A stretch of 64,000 nt of DNA from Geosiphon pyriformis (GCA_016748015.1 JAAOMT010000430.1:129698-193697); one strand, 5' to 3'. Positions 49,401 through 61,836 are shown, numbered from the stretch's first letter. Program-made: numbers and translations. The notes: generated from the sequence alone by a model not told the origin.

Positions 49401-51835
49401 ATCATTGACCCAACAGCAAACACTAAAGACTGCATAGATGTACCTCTTAATACTGAAAAGTTATTATCCTGGAAGACATTGAATCTGTTATATGCCAATA
49501 AAATACAATCAGACAAAATTTTTGATAGAATTTTCCTGGCAGTTTTGATTAAAGCTATGGGTTAGGTGTTCATAAGAACCCCATTCCAGTTGTAAGATTT
49601 AGGGATTATTGATACCCAAGCCCTCTTCCATAACACAGACACATCACCAAAAGTCAAACATGTATTTAGCAGCACCAAAAGGCATTCCAACACTATTTTA
49701 CTACCATGTTTCCATAATTTATTAGGAATATCAGATAAGCCAGTGGCTTTATCATCAGGCAGACTACCAACAACTGAAAGCAACTTACTCATACTGACTG
49801 CACACATCACACCAGAAAAAGCATCATTCCTAATATAGATTAAAGGTATATATTAGTAAGTCCAGTGATTAGATAAAACCGAAAGTACTGAATGTTTCTT
49901 TGTCCAACCTTCCATAATCTTATTCACACTCAATTTTATTTCTTTCAGCTCCAAAACCAGTTCATTATTTACCACCAAGTGATCCAGAACCACCTTGCAA
50001 AAAGGCCACTCCAAAATGCTTTGAATTATACTATCTTTATTGGAACAAAAATTTTCCATATGTCTTGCAACCATCTTTCTAATAGAAGCTTTCTTAGCCA
50101 GCCTTGATTTATGCATTTTAAACTTTCTGTATTCTTTACAAGCTAATGATAAATGTTTGAGAACCACCACAGATTTTACCTCTGAACACATCACATTAGT
50201 AAAAGCATGAGCCTTAGTGTCATCCAAAGTCGACCATATTCTTATGAGATAATTAACTTTAGACATGTCACTAGAGCTAAATTTCCTAACAACTTTGGCA
50301 ATCAAAAATTCCAAACCAAAAAACTTAGAAGAGTGTTTATTTCTTAAACACTGAAATTCACTAAACCAATGTCTTAAAAAAACTTTATTAGTTGATTTCA
50401 CCATTATTCTCTCCAAAATTGCTCACATTACCATAGGATTCAGCATCAGAGAATTTGTCAGCAATAATCAAAAGCTTAGCAAAAGAGCAATTTTTAAATT
50501 TAGCCCATTTGAAGCTATCAGCATCTTTGATTTTAATCTTCCAATGATTCTTGTTAGTCTGTTTATGCAAACTATTTAAACAAACATTCAAGAGCCCATC
50601 TAAGCCAATTGAAACCAAGACAACATTGTAATTAATGTCAAAGAAATTGGACACAGAGCAGACCTAATCACCAACAACAGCAGAAGATAAATTCTCATTA
50701 ACAAAAATGTAATCAATTGTTTTCTCAACTTCTCTAGAATTGCTCCATGTGAAAAAGTCTACCAACTAATAGCTGGCAAATGAATTGACCAAACCCAAAT
50801 TTATACAGAACTTAAAGCTCACACTTTTTTCAGACCTATTTTTATTAAAATCCCCACTCAAAATCACAAAAGTGCTGAAGTTGACTGTCTTCACAATTAA
50901 AGAGTTTACCTCTAAAGCTTGACCAAACCTAGTTCCAGAAGAAGCACCAGCATAAAAACCCAAAATTATAATCAAAAGCTTGCCTTTAAATAAAAACTGA
51001 ACCAAAAAAACTTGACTAAGAACTTCTTTTATCTTAAACACATAATAAGCCAAAGAATTGTTCATAATTACAGCCACTTCAGCACCAAGGAATTTTTTAT
51101 TCAAACCAGACATAAAGGCACACACACACTCAAATTTATTAACAATTCAAGACTTGACACAAGACTGCAATTTAGTTTTCATAATAAAAGACACAAAACT
51201 ACCAGAATTTACATGTCAACAGACAATGTTTACTTGTTTTGTAGAAACATTGATACCTCAGACATTACATGTAGCAAATTTCCAGACCAAATTATTTATG
51301 AAAGGGAAAGATTAATAAGAAACCAGAACTCAAACACAAGATATTCAATTTTGCCAAGACTGAATTGACTGACACTTCCAGGACTACCATTTTTGATTTC
51401 AAACCACTTATCTTAGAGATTAGAATCTTTGAACTGCTTGGACCAAATTTATCAATAGACTTGTCAATAATAACTGAGAGAAAAAAAGCAACAGATGACA
51501 ACACATCATTTACAGCCATATTCGAATCTAAAACCAAAGCCACAAGCACAAAAACAGTCAAAGGAGAAGCACAGAAGAAAGATACCAATAGTGCCAATTC
51601 AACAAAACTCAACTTTCTTAAAATGCCAAAAATCTGGTTAGACAAAAGCTCTAAAAAGTGTTCTAAGAACACCAAACAATCATTTAAACAAGAAATTTCA
51701 AGAGAATTGGAATTAAACAGAAGTGGCTTCACACCCAAAGATGAGCCAGCACCAGAAACAACTAAAAAAAGCATGTGAGAAGAAGCACTACCAACAATCT
51801 GAGCCCAAGTTTTACCACCAAAAAAAACTGGACAA
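46491..51835 (-). mobile_element. LINE copy 2 (minus strand): ORF1 end, endonuclease, RT, RNase H, zinc finger, 3' UTR
   Basis: The best preserved LINE. Minus-strand order: ORF1-like remnant (51830-51292, hydrophobic/Ser-rich); apurinic-type endonuclease (about 51280-50400, GDFNKNRSEKSVSFKF, LGLVNSF, NNSLAYYV); linker (50416-49853); reverse transcriptase (49810-48703: DDKATGLSDIPNKLWKHGSK, FSVLRGTSMQSLVFAVGS, LQDIQKAYNSVGWHHL, the catalytic box AFVDDTIWIG near 49005, HHYLEIFLSINGL); VNNFLAELVKIFL (48330-48280); RNase H (47979-47578, KLQTVALSLECVL, SQAAINAYITEL); CLLCNEVEFSDH zinc finger (near 47165-47130). The C-terminal tail FNNMVKLLGVIESF and PCNFFSGL ends near 46620. The 3' end is A-rich (46491-46480). 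The FVDD box is intact, but stops and frameshifts break the frame. It is cut at 51835 by the E4 LTR. Confidence 0.85.
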
Positions 51836-52879
51836 TGTTATGAGTAAACTTAATAGGGTAGGGAGATAGTAATGTTTGGTGTTCTCAATTATTGGTAAGG
51901 CATGTTTCGTGTAATTCTGGTGGCTTAATTTTGATTATCAGTCTTTGAAAGTCTTTTTTTCTGGTTGTAAATTTACCCATTGAGTTTTTTGGTTATAAGG
52001 CACAGAGTTTTGGTTTTTGTTGATTGCAACTTTTTATAAAGGTAAGCTTTTTTCTCTGAGCTAACAAGCACAGTTATTAGGGTCTGATATTGTCTTTTTA
52101 CTCTTTTGGTAAGCTATCAAGATAATGTTAATATCTAAAAACTTAGGGAGAGCTTTTCTCTTTTACCAGGCTATTATGAAGTCTATTCTCAGACAGTCAA
52201 TTTTACTATGTTGTTGCTTTACAAGAGAAAAATAAAAGAAAAAAAAAGAAAATAAAAGAAAAAAAAAAAAATAAAAGAAAAAGATAAATAAGTATTGTTA
52301 ATTGTCATAATCAAGAGCAATTAGTCCAAATCATTAATAGTTCAAAGTGGTTATGCTAAAAACATCTGTCCTGAAACAAAGATATGAAACAATAGTTAAT
52401 TCATGTAAATTCCACAAAGTTTGAGAACATGAATTTGTAATTTTGATTTCTTAATAATTGATTTATTTCAGAAGATGAATATAGAATATAATAAATAATG
52501 AAAGAGTATGGATATTTGATTCTTGTTTAGTGGTTTGTATCTATTTGTCCTGTTTTTTTCTATCTTCTACAACTACTTACTTTTATACATTTTTTTGGTT
52601 TTATAGAATTGTTTCTGATTGTTTTATTATTGCTAACTATTGCTTTGTTATTTCTGTTATTGCTTTGTTTTTCTATGTTATTACTAGTTATCCTATGTTA
52701 TAACATATTATCTGGTATTATTACATGTTATTCTGTGTTATTCTATATTATAACACATTATTCTGTACTATCTTAAGTTATAATGCATTATTCAACATTA
52801 TTGTACACTATTCTGTGTTATGTCATGTTTTGGTCACGTTTCTTCATAACTTTGGATCAGTTTTTCTACTCAGATAACA
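51836..52879 (-). repeat. 3' LTR of E4, intact (unoccupied) copy of the E1 LTR
   Basis: Minus-strand start TGTTATCTGAGTAG (complement of 52866-52879) and end ACTCATAACA (complement of 51836-51845); 1044 bp. The purine-rich AAAAGAGAGAAATAA lies just upstream on the minus strand (52894-52880). It aligns with E1 pieces 16204-16913 plus 26908-27244 and provides the empty site for element B at 52540-52544. It holds an A/G-rich tract at 52225-52285. Confidence 0.85.
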
Positions 52880-52892
52880 TTATTTCTCTCTT

Positions 52893-53640
52893 TTAGAATT
52901 GAGCTTCTGTGAAATTATATGTATCTGTTCCTATGTCTTTGTTTGTGTAATGTTTGATGGTCATGTCGAGTATTGTTTTTCGTAGGTCTTCAAACTGTTA
53001 ATTGGTTATTTGTCCTATGTTGTTAACTATTATAGTCTTTATAGATCCATACAATAGTATATTTGAACAATGTTGGAAAGTAACATGTAATCAGTATGCT
53101 GCTTTATATATAGGATTAGGTTGCTTCTTTTTATGAATTTTTCTACTTGTTGCATTGTTTCTTTATTGAAAGTTTTTTGGCTAAAGTCTCTATATGGTAT
53201 CTTTAAGTCTAATTGTTCACCTATTTTGTAGAACCAATAAGCTGGAAGAAGTCTTTCTTTCTATTCTTTTGCATTGTCTAGTGTCTATTCTTTTGTTTCA
53301 GGAAATCAATCCCATGAGATAAAACTTCTTTAATTTTTTTGAGCTCAGGGACCAAGTATTTTCTTTTATAAACTTTTTCTCATTCCTCCACTCTTTCTTC
53401 AAGCTCCACTCAAGACAATTTAATTTCTTTTTGTAAAATTCCTTTCTTGGGCAAAGTGTAGGGATAGAAATAGTTAGTTCTAGTTGAACTTACACCTATC
53501 TCTTTCTTGCTTCTATCTTTATAGCATATTTTTTTTCTATTGATTGTCACTTCTATTTGAGCAGAAGATTATTGAATTGTATCAAATAGTTGTTTCGAAA
53601 GTTGTAGAATTTAATCTGACAAGTTCATGTTAAAAGTTCT
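52893..53640 (-). pseudogene. Extra ORF of unknown function, third copy (E4)
   Basis: Minus strand from an ATG near 53626: LSKQLFDTIQ, QIEVTINRKKICY, then a middle part with VELEERVEE, and near the end TIIVNNIGQITN, QFEDLRKTILDM and FTEAQF (stop next to the polypurine tract). The first and last blocks match the extra ORFs of B and E3b. One frame change lies near 53110. This is the longest copy, about 240 codons. Confidence 0.55.
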
Positions 53641-53699
53641 ATTATTTCTTGCTGTTTTTCAAATGCTATATATATTTGAATTTCCTAATTTAATTTGCT

Positions 53700-54960
53700 G
53701 CATGTTGTCTATGTTTTGATGATGATGATTGGTCCCAGATCTTGTGGTATATCTTCTGGTCTGATTAATGAAATTTGTATTCTTAGTTGAAGTACTAATA
53801 ATGATGATTTTTGTTTTACATGATAAATTTTTAACCAATTTTCATGTATTACTTTCTTTAAAATCCTGTCTTCCAATCGTAATTTGTAAGCTCTATTTTC
53901 TAAAGCTTTGTGTATATGGAATAGACCATTCTACTTTGGGTTGAACTTTTCATTCCACTGTTTCTTAGCTTTTGTACGATGTAATAATACTTGGTCTCCA
54001 ATCTTAAATTTCATTGGTTGTTCTAGTAGGTAATTATTATGCCTTTCTTTTTGTTGTTCTTAAGTGTAACTAATATTGTCAGCTGCTGTTCTTTAATTGT
54101 TTTCCAATGTTTTTATTAGCTGATATGTTCTTTGGTGTAAAATAGCTTCAAAATTCTTTTTGTTGATTTTTTTGTTGAGTATGATGATATTACTTGTTCA
54201 ATTGGTAACATAGTTTTTCTTTCATAGACTAGTTTGAATGGTATAAACTGAGTCATATTTTGTTTTAATGTTTAGTATGCAAAGAGTACAAAAGATATGA
54301 ATAAGTCCCATTTTTATTTGTTTTTATGACTTATTTTTGCTAGTATTTCACACAGTGTTTGGTTAAATCATTCTACCAGTTTATTTATTTGTGGATGGTA
54401 TGGTAATAATAAAAATCACTTTATTCTAAACTGTTGCTTAATTCAGTTAACATATTATTAACAAAATGTGTTCTCTAATCAGATAATAATTCTTTCAGGC
54501 ATCCATGTCAGCAAATTAGGTCTTGATGCACAAATTTGGCTATTGTTTTGGTGTTGGCCACTTGGATTGCTCTGGCTTTTAGCCATTTTGTAAGATAATC
54601 TATAGCTACAGCAATATAATGATTTCCTTTGGATATTATAAAGAAAGAACCAACCAAATTGATTCCAATTTTATCAAATAGATTTCCAACTGGAATGGGT
54701 TAAAGTGGTTCTATTGTTCTGGCTCCTTCTCTTCACTGACATAAATCATAATTAAGCACATATTCAAAAATGTCTTTGTACATTGTTGGCCAATAGTATA
54801 AATTTAGAGTTCTTTTAAGAGTGGCATCTTTGTTAAAGTGTTTTGCAATTGGATCAGAATACATACTATGTAATATAGTTTCCTTTTCATTGTTTTTTAT
54901 AACTCGTTGTGGGGTGGGGCAGTTTTAATGTTTTTGTCGATATAGTTGATTGTCTTAAAT
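53700..54960 (-). pseudogene. Integrase of E4
   Basis: Minus strand. The zinc-binding region is decayed (a CxxC Cys reads Tyr in NYDLC, near 54745). In the rve core, D1 lies in the block before WLVGS-type sequence near 54650, D2 is LLSD..THFVNN near 54490-54455, and E is NKLVE near 54375. The C-terminal part has KIGDQVLLHRTKAKKQW-like sequence near 54010-53950. Many stops. Confidence 0.65.
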
Positions 54961-54989
54961 AAAATAATTTCGGGCTTGTTTTCATATAG

Positions 54990-56510
54990 TACTTTGTTCC
55001 TATTGAAATAATATTTCCTTGAAACATAGTGTCAATAAGTACTAATGTAGTCATTGATAAGTAAATGTGTCCATGGGTCTGGGATTAGTTTTGTGGTATT
55101 CTCAACAAACTGTTGGCATTGGTGTTCTTAGATTCTTCCTTGTAATAGACTTTAAGTGAAAATTGCTGCAGATAAGTATTTCATCTTGCATATTTTCCTT
55201 CCAGTTGTGGGTTATTGAGTAACCAGATAAGTTCCTTATAATCTGTATATAGGTCAAATGGTTGACTGAGGTAGTGTTTTCACATTTGTACTGCCCAATA
55301 GATGGCGAGGCATTCTAGATCTATTGTGCTGTAGATTTTTTCAGCTGGATTTGTGCTATAACTAGCATATATAATTGGATGTTCCCTGTTGTCTGGTCTT
55401 ATTTGCAACAAGACAGCTTCTAGTGTATTCTTTGAGGCATCTGTAGTGACAATGAAATGTTTAGTGAAATTGGAGTAGATCAATATTGGAGATATAATTA
55501 ATTACTGCTTAAGATAGTCAAAGGCTTTTTGTTGATCTTCTTTCCACAGATATGGCATGTATTTGGACAACAAGTGGTGAAAAAGTTTTGTAATAATTGA
55601 AAATATTTTGACGAATTGGCAGTAGTATCCTGTCAAATTTAAAAATTCTCATAACTCTTAAAGATTGATTAGGGCTGAAAAATCTTTAACTTTTTAGACT
55701 TTGCTTGGATCAAATTTGACTCTGTTTTTGCTAATCACGTGTTCTAAGAATTTCAACTTGGTTTTTTCAAAGAAACATTTCTCAGGATTGAGTTTTAATC
55801 CAGCATTTTGAAGGTGTTCAAAAACTTATTAAAGGTGGAGCAGATAATTGTTGAACATTTTAGAGAATACATTTGTGTTGTCTAAGTAAACTACAACTGA
55901 TTTTCAAAGAATTTTTTTGTACATGACATCTATAAGATGTTAGAATATGGCAGGAGTATTGTAAAATCTGAAGAGTATTACATTAAACTTGAAGTTTGTG
56001 TCTTAAGTAGTAAATGCTGTTTTTTCTTTATCTTTAGGATCCATTTTGATCTGCCAATATTCGCTGGCTAGGTTTAATGACAAAAACTATTTTTTTTTTT
56101 CTGGATTGTTCAGAATTTTTTGGATGAGGGGAGTAAGATAACTATCTCCTCAGATGATGCTATTTAATTTTTAGTAATCCATACAGAATCGTATTTTTTC
56201 ATTTTTTTTGGTAACCAAGACTACTGGGGAGGACTAAAGGCTTAACAATTTTTTGATTAAGCCATTTTCAAGCATTTGTTGAACTTCTTGTTTGATAAGA
56301 TTGTCACCAGATGGAAATATTCAGTAAGTCTGTTGTTTAATAGATCGAGTGTCTCCCATATCAATCTGATGTTTCATAATGTTGGTGTGTCTGAACTTAT
56401 TTTTGCTGGCAAAAACATCAGTGTATTGATTCAAGAGAACCTTGAGTTGCATTTGCTGTAGGGTACTTAAGTTCCTGAGATTCAATTTATTGATCTCTTC
56501 TGACATAAAC
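54990..56510 (-). pseudogene. pol: Reverse transcriptase and RNase H of E4, YLDD changed to YLDN
   Basis: Minus strand. The pre-RT segment at 56506-56321 (LNLRNLSTLQQMQLKVLLNQ, YTDVFASKNKFRHTN) matches A (LNIGTMDPDQQRQLKALILK, YSDIFSRNGEFERTN). RT follows: EVQQMLENGLI, SSPVVLVTKKNEKIRFCMDY, WQIKMDPKDKEKTAFTT, YNTPAIF, YLDNTNVFS (YLDN at 55888-55877) and LKLNPEKCFFEKTKLKFL. RNase H at 55483-55280 reads HFIVTTDASKNTLEAVLLQ and IDLECLAIYWAVQ. The Asn for Asp in the catalytic box is the same change as in element B. Confidence 0.8.
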
Positions 56511-56814
56511 AGATAACTTTCTTTTAGTAAGTTCTATACTTGTAAGGTAATATCACAAAATAAGAATAGCTGTGTAAAATCTGGAATGGGCTGGAGTTTT
56601 TTGGAATGTTGGATGTCTAGTGAAATAGAACCAATAAAGATCTTTTTGAGGATTTTAATTACATTTTCTGTGGAGTTGTGGATAGAGATTTTGAAGTGTT
56701 TATAGACTTTGGCTAATAGATATAAGTTAGCAACATTGACTAGAGAACAGATTTTAGGATTGGCTTCAAATAACAGGGCTTAATTTTGGATCTTTCAATT
56801 TATTTTGAGGATGT

Positions 56815-57300
56815 ATTGTCAGTAAGTGGGGATAAAAATGACTGTGTCGGTGTAAATAAGTTTTACTTGATTACTATCTTCCTCTGTGAAGTTGATTGGT
56901 ACATTTTCTCTTTTACTTGATTCAAACCCATTGATTTTTTGGGCAGTGAGATCTAATTCTTCTTGGGTTGTTATTGAAATTAATTGGGATATTTTGATTA
57001 GGAGTAGAAAAATAGCTTGGGCAATTTTTTCTTGTGATTCTATTTTGTAGGGTTTGTTCAAATTGTTCTGTAATATCACTATAATGTTTTTTATATAACC
57101 AGCATTAATGATTTCTCTCTTTATGTCAATTTCTTTCTTGGTTAGACTAGATTGAGAGGCAACTTGTATCATTGTACTGACAGGAATTTCTAATGCTATC
57201 TTAAGATCTATTTTTACAAGGGAATGTGGAGCTATAATTATGAATGATTATCTGGAATATTGTAAGTCAAAACCAGCATCAGTATTATGCACTCTTTCAG
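56815..57300 (-). pseudogene. dUTPase domain of E4
   Basis: Minus strand. Motif 1 TDAGFDLQYS (near 57290-57255, intact), motif 2 VASQSSLTKK (Arg of RSS is Gln, as CGA to CAA would give), motif 3 REIINAGYIKNIIVILQNN (catalytic Asp is Asn), motif 4 EKIAQAIFLLL and motif 5 decayed. About 120 codons remain open at 57172-56819. Same position in pol as in A and B. Confidence 0.75.
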
Positions 57301-57479
57301 GGCAGATTTTTTTCTCATTGTTACTATACTATTTTAATTCTAATTCTTTGGATAGGTCGGGATATGCGAGATACTGTTTTGTTTTAGTATCCTCAGTTGG
57401 ATCTTGAAATGACATGTTTTCAATGATTAATTCTTTTTCTACCTCAGGTTCTAGTAATTTGATGATATAGTTTTTATGA

Positions 57480-58140
57480 AGGTGGGTGGAACATGATATC
57501 GCATTTGTTGCAGTACTAAAAGTTACAAGAGATCAAACAATGATCACACAGTTTCATGTTTAGGTCAGCTAGCCTTTGTTTTTGCTCTTCTCTAGTTGGT
57601 GCCAGGTTCTGGTAGTGCTTATAGAAGTATTTTAGATTGTTTTTAATGTTGTCAAAAATGTTAAAAGTCATAATATATTCGAATTCTAAAAGAGATAAGG
57701 GATTGTTTTTGATTTCTAATAATTCTCTGATTGTAGCACTCTTTGCTTTCACACTTGCCATTCTCCAAATCTTATGTTCATTGTGGGGATACCCATCCAA
57801 TTATCATAACACTTATTTTTAGGCATCATCGATTGGAGTTCTTTTTTGTATCCAATTATTGATCAAGATGGTATATTGACATGCTTTGTCACATGTTTCT
57901 CCTTTGCCAAAAACATCATTCCATAGTCCTTCATCTGGCAGGATTTCACCACAGGCAAGGCATGGTATATTGTCTCATTTACCTTGTTATTTTGGTCTGC
58001 CAAATCTTTTTAACACACAAGATCTGCAGTAATGTTTGGTAGCAGTTGGCCATTCTTCGTTGTCTTTAATACATGTGCCCATAGAAGATAATTTTTTTCT
58101 ACAGTTAACACAAATTAATTTTGGGGTTTGATATTATTGA
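57480..58140 (-). pseudogene. Cysteine-rich domain of unknown function (E4)
   Basis: Minus strand: LICVNCRKKLSSMGTC, HYCRSCV, IPCLACGEILP, WNDVFGKGETCDKACQY, INNWIQKRTPIDDA, an open segment 57800-57516 (KIWRMASVKAK, FYKHYQNLAPTREEQKQRL) and KLCDHCLISCNF. It aligns throughout with A (61888-62480) and B (20890-21500). The N-terminal part continues into protease-linker sequence up to 58259. Confidence 0.7.
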
Positions 58141-58259
58141 CTTCCTTGACTTGGGGCAGAATAATCTACAGGTGTTGATTGTAGTTTTTTTTCTGCTTTT
58201 CTCTTTTCCTTTTTTTTCCAAGTTGGTGTTGGGGGTAACTCTGTTTGGTAATCATCCAC

Positions 58260-59088
58260 TGTTACAGTTTAAGAATTTAGCAAAAAGAATCATAAAAATA
58301 ATACAAACTATTCAATCATAATATAGCACAGTAATAATCTTAGAAAGGTAATGATTAACATAATAGCAAACACCATCTCGCGATAGTGGCAAGCACCAGT
58401 TCACAATAGCAGCCAACACCAACTGGTGATAGCAGCAAGCACCAGGTTGAAATATTAAAAAGAAAGTATTTTCTCGTAGAACTACAAACATGTATATATA
58501 CAGTAGTTTTAATATTGAGAAAGAATCAATCAAGTAATAAAAATCATAACTTATCAAGCAATAGATCCAAATTAAATATCCCAAGAAACTTTTAAAAATC
58601 AAAAAGAAATGAAAAAGAATATTTAAAACGGAACTATCACAACCCAAAGTATTAAGAAACTTACTTGTATTATTTATTGAATGAAACTATCATTCATCAA
58701 CTGAATCCCTTGGAAGAATAATCCTTGATCAAGATTATTCATGTTGTTACTAATTGATAAAAGCTTTATTGTGAGAATTAGAAAAGCGCTAAAGACCATT
58801 AACATTCTGTGTTTCTAGATTAGAGAAACACATCAGGCAATTGCAAGGATAGCCTCAGAGAAGACCCCAGACAGTGGGTAGATTTCAGTTCAGCCTCTGA
58901 GAAGGAGTACATAAACACACACAACAATCAAGAATTAAAGAATAACTTACATCGCAACAGTAAAAAGAAAGCCTTCAGTGTAACAGTGACATTATCACAC
59001 AAATAGAATTGAGGAACTCACGAAAGACTGATTGCAATTAAAGCAGGATATCAGCAATTAAATATAACAAGAGAACCATCCCGTAACA
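58260..59088 (+). repeat. 5' LTR of element A
   Basis: Starts TGTTACAGTTTAAG and ends CCCGTAACA, giving the 6-bp terminal inverted repeat TGTTAC/GTAACA. It carries a TATATATAC box near 58493-58501 and variants of TAGTGGCAAGCACCAG repeated three to four times at 58370-58445. The 3' partner lies outside the window. Confidence 0.85.
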
Positions 59089-59090
59089 TT

Positions 59091-59107
59091 TGGTGAACCC
59101 TACGAGG
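59091..59107 (+). promoter_or_regulatory. Primer-binding site of element A
   Basis: TGGTGAACCCTACGAGG, two bases after the LTR. It starts TGG as required for a tRNA CCA end, but its 3' half differs from the site in B (TGGTGCTCTCTGTGAGG), so a different primer tRNA is possible. The tRNA was not identified. Confidence 0.6.
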
Positions 59108-59169
59108 AAAGAAAATCAAAAAGGAAATAATAATTAGCAATAATTCATTGCTAAAAAGGAAAGACAAAA

Positions 59170-60837
59170 GTGGCGACAAAAACCCCTAATCTTACTGTTC
59201 TTGAATTCTGCCGTGCTATTTACACACAAAATCAAAGTGATCTTGGATTACCAGAAGGGTGTTGTCCAGCAGAATCTGCCCTTACTTATTATATCAACGC
59301 CAAAATAAATTATCATATAGGAAAGGAAGAAGAACCACACGACGCAAAACTTGGATTGTATAGAGAATTATCACAATACACTACAAAAGAAGTAGCAGTA
59401 ATAGCCGCAACTATTATCAAAATCCATCGAGAAATTGAGCAATACGCCAACAAAAATTTTCCAATATCCACAGGAAACACTAGGGAATGCGCCAACAAAA
59501 CCAAAGAAAATTTAGAAACTAATCAGGAAAGTAACCAGCAAAAACTAGAAACACCAGCTCAAACGCTAAAGAAAACTGTCACTCAATCAATAAAGAAACA
59601 ACATATTTATTCATCAGAAGATAAATCATACCATTTTTCACCAGAAAATAAAATACAAATTCCATTAGGAGCTGCATCATTATCAACATCAACTCCACAA
59701 ACGCTAAGAACTCCTAGTTATATTGATAAAATTAAACAACGTAACTGGGGAGACATACCAATTACAGGAGGATATTCATCACTATTCCAAAACCCTCTTT
59801 TTCAGCCAAAATTTAGAATGGGGTTTGAAAACCGTGAAGAGGAGTCTGAATTAGAATCCGAAAAAGAGACCAGCGAAAAAACAATCACAAGACCAGTCAC
59901 TAGAACAAGCAGCCAGTCCAAAAACCAAGAAACTCATGATCAAAAGGAAGAACCGGATATAAGGAAAGCCACCTTTAGGAATGCTCAAGGAAATATCATC
60001 CCACCTTCTCTTAGACCAATAAACCCACCAGCAGAAAACGGCAATGAAATGACCACACCATACATTGCAAGACTAACAGATTTCTCAGGAGAGGAAGAAG
60101 AAACGGACGTGCACACATGGCTCAGAGAAGCACAAAAAGCCATCCAGGCAAATAACTGGAATGACCAAAGAGCAATTCAAACATTACCTTTCTTCCTGAA
60201 AGGCACAGCCGACTTGTGATATCAAAGCCTGGAAACAAAACCCACGAGCTTTACCAAATTTAAAAATGCACTCCTGGAGTATTTTAGCGACCCAAATGCC
60301 GTAATCCAACTACAGAACAAATTCAATACTATCAAGCAAAATACCGGTGAAACTGTCACCCAATACCTTGCTCGATTCAATCGAATTCGCTGTCAGATTG
60401 AAGCAATTGAACAAGGATACTACACTGATTCTCAGGTTTTAAATCAGTTTATTAGAGGATTAAAAAGCAGCATTTTAGGAAGAGTACGCCCTGCCTACCC
60501 TAATTCCTTACCAGAAGCCGTTACGCTCGCCAGAGCCCTTGAATCAGCTGAGAAAGAAGCTAATCATAGTCAAATGGTTAACATGGTAATGGAGGAAAAT
60601 AAGACAGAAACATTAGAGAAAAGAGTAACACGATTAGGGGAAGAACTCTCTAAGAAAATAGAAAGTTACCTCATCCCGGATCCGAGAAAAAATACATACC
60701 AACCACCCCAAAGACACAGCCAGGAAGTCAGCAACAGTCGAAATAATCACTCGTCGTGCCAGGAATTCAGAACAGAAAAACACGCCTGCCATTTTTGCAA
60801 ACGCGTAGGACATTTGATTAGTCAATGTCGAACGTGA
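59170..60837 (+). pseudogene. gag: Gag of element A, interrupted by one stop
   Basis: The frame begins at GTG 59170 (GTGGCGACA); no in-frame ATG occurs until 59818, so the original start was probably an ATG here or upstream. The N-terminal region is charged and Gln/Thr-rich. A capsid-like core has FSGEEEETDVHTWLREAQK, then TGA 60217 at the Trp of WYQSL, and VIQLQNKFNTIKQNTGETVT, FIRGLKSSILGRVRPAYP and LPEAVTLARALE. A CCHC knuckle CHFCKRVGHLISQC lies at 60787-60828. TGA 60835 follows directly and probably separates Gag from Pro-Pol by mutation, not by design, because homology continues in the same frame. Confidence 0.85.
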
Positions 60838-61836
60838 ATGATGCAGGAAGCACGCGAAAATAATTACTACGTGCCACCCCAAATGCCCAGAAACCAGTAC
60901 ACACCAATACCACGCCAATATCCCACCACGTATCAAAATCAAGGAGCTTACCAGCAACAGCCCATGATAGCCAACCCGAATTGGCGTCCCGAGATCCAAA
61001 ATCAGCCCATGTGGAACCAGAATGCGTTGGTCCAGAGGAATCCAAACCGCGCCGGAACCAATCAGCAAACCAATCCAAACTACCAAAATTATCAACAAAC
61101 TTATCTTAATATACTGGAAAACCTGATCATCGGAAACAATGATGGTAGAAACATAAACAGAACCAAGAATTCCTCCAAATTGAGCCAGACAATACCACCA
61201 GCAGTTGCCACTGAAGATAGCAGCCTCGCAGCTATTTTTTCTTTTGAATTAGAGGAAAACGAGGCTATGTTCAGTGGAGCAGCATTGGACGAAAAACGCC
61301 CAATCACTGCTATGTATACAGAAGCCACTGTAAACAATACCCCAATCAAACTTATCTTAGACAGCGGATCCGCTGGAAGCATTATAACGCTTCAACTAGT
61401 AAACCAACTGGGTTTCAAAGTTGATCGTGCCACGACGTCCCAAATCATAACAGCCAATGGAAGTACAAAGCTGCCTTATGGCGAAATCGACTCATTCCCT
61501 TTCGAAATTAACGGCATAGTAATATCTACAAAAGTATTAGTAATGGACGCTACACAATATCAAGCGTTAGTAGGGAATGACTGGTTAACAAAAGCCAACG
61601 CCACCCTAGACTGGACCACCCAAGAGCTTCTGATCAATTATAATGGCCACCAGGCCAAAATTCCAGCCACCTGTGGCCACTTCCAAAAACCCAGCGCCAA
61701 CCAAAGACCTACCTTCGAATTTGAGGAAAATCCAGCACTACCAGTCATCGAAACCTATCAGCTCTCTTGGGCTGATGACCAAAGAACAGGACTACCAGCC
61801 ATACCAATGTGGACCAGCGAAGAAAGATCCAAATAG
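60838..61836 (+). CDS. Retropepsin-like aspartic protease segment of element A
   Basis: A Gln/Asn/Pro-rich linker (about 130 residues) precedes the protease. The active-site strand is LILDSGSAGSII with Asp-Ser-Gly at 61360-61368; QLVNQLGFKVD, EIDSFPFEING and ALVGNDWLTKANATLDW follow, the last near the flap and C-terminal strand of this family. The protease would process the Gag-Pol polyprotein. The catalytic triad is intact here, unlike in B (NSE). TAG 61834 ends the open segment, but coding similarity continues in frame. Confidence 0.85.
   Translation: MMQEARENNYYVPPQMPRNQYTPIPRQYPTTYQNQGAYQQQPMIANPNWRPEIQNQPMWNQNALVQRNPNRAGTNQQTNPNYQNYQQTYLNILENLIIGNNDGRNINRTKNSSKLSQTIPPAVATEDSSLAAIFSFELEENEAMFSGAALDEKRPITAMYTEATVNNTPIKLILDSGSAGSIITLQLVNQLGFKVDRATTSQIITANGSTKLPYGEIDSFPFEINGIVISTKVLVMDATQYQALVGNDWLTKANATLDWTTQELLINYNGHQAKIPATCGHFQKPSANQRPTFEFEENPALPVIETYQLSWADDQRTGLPAIPMWTSEERSK

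Larger units (their letters stand above)
51836..58259 (-). mobile_element. Ty3/gypsy element E4 with dUTPase, minus strand, 5' part cut off by element A
   Basis: Read on the minus strand it runs from the Cys-rich domain (58140) through dUTPase, RT, RNase H, integrase and extra ORF to polypurine tract and 3' LTR (52879-51836). Gag, protease and 5' LTR are missing because element A begins at 58260, at the point where E1 (same family) continues. The frame is broken by many stops at Trp and Gln codons. Confidence 0.8.

Noticed and set aside
51012-51778. Plus-strand frames of 118-137 codons in the LINE
   Set aside because: Antisense to the endonuclease/ORF1 region of LINE copy 2, which carries the recognisable motifs on the minus strand.
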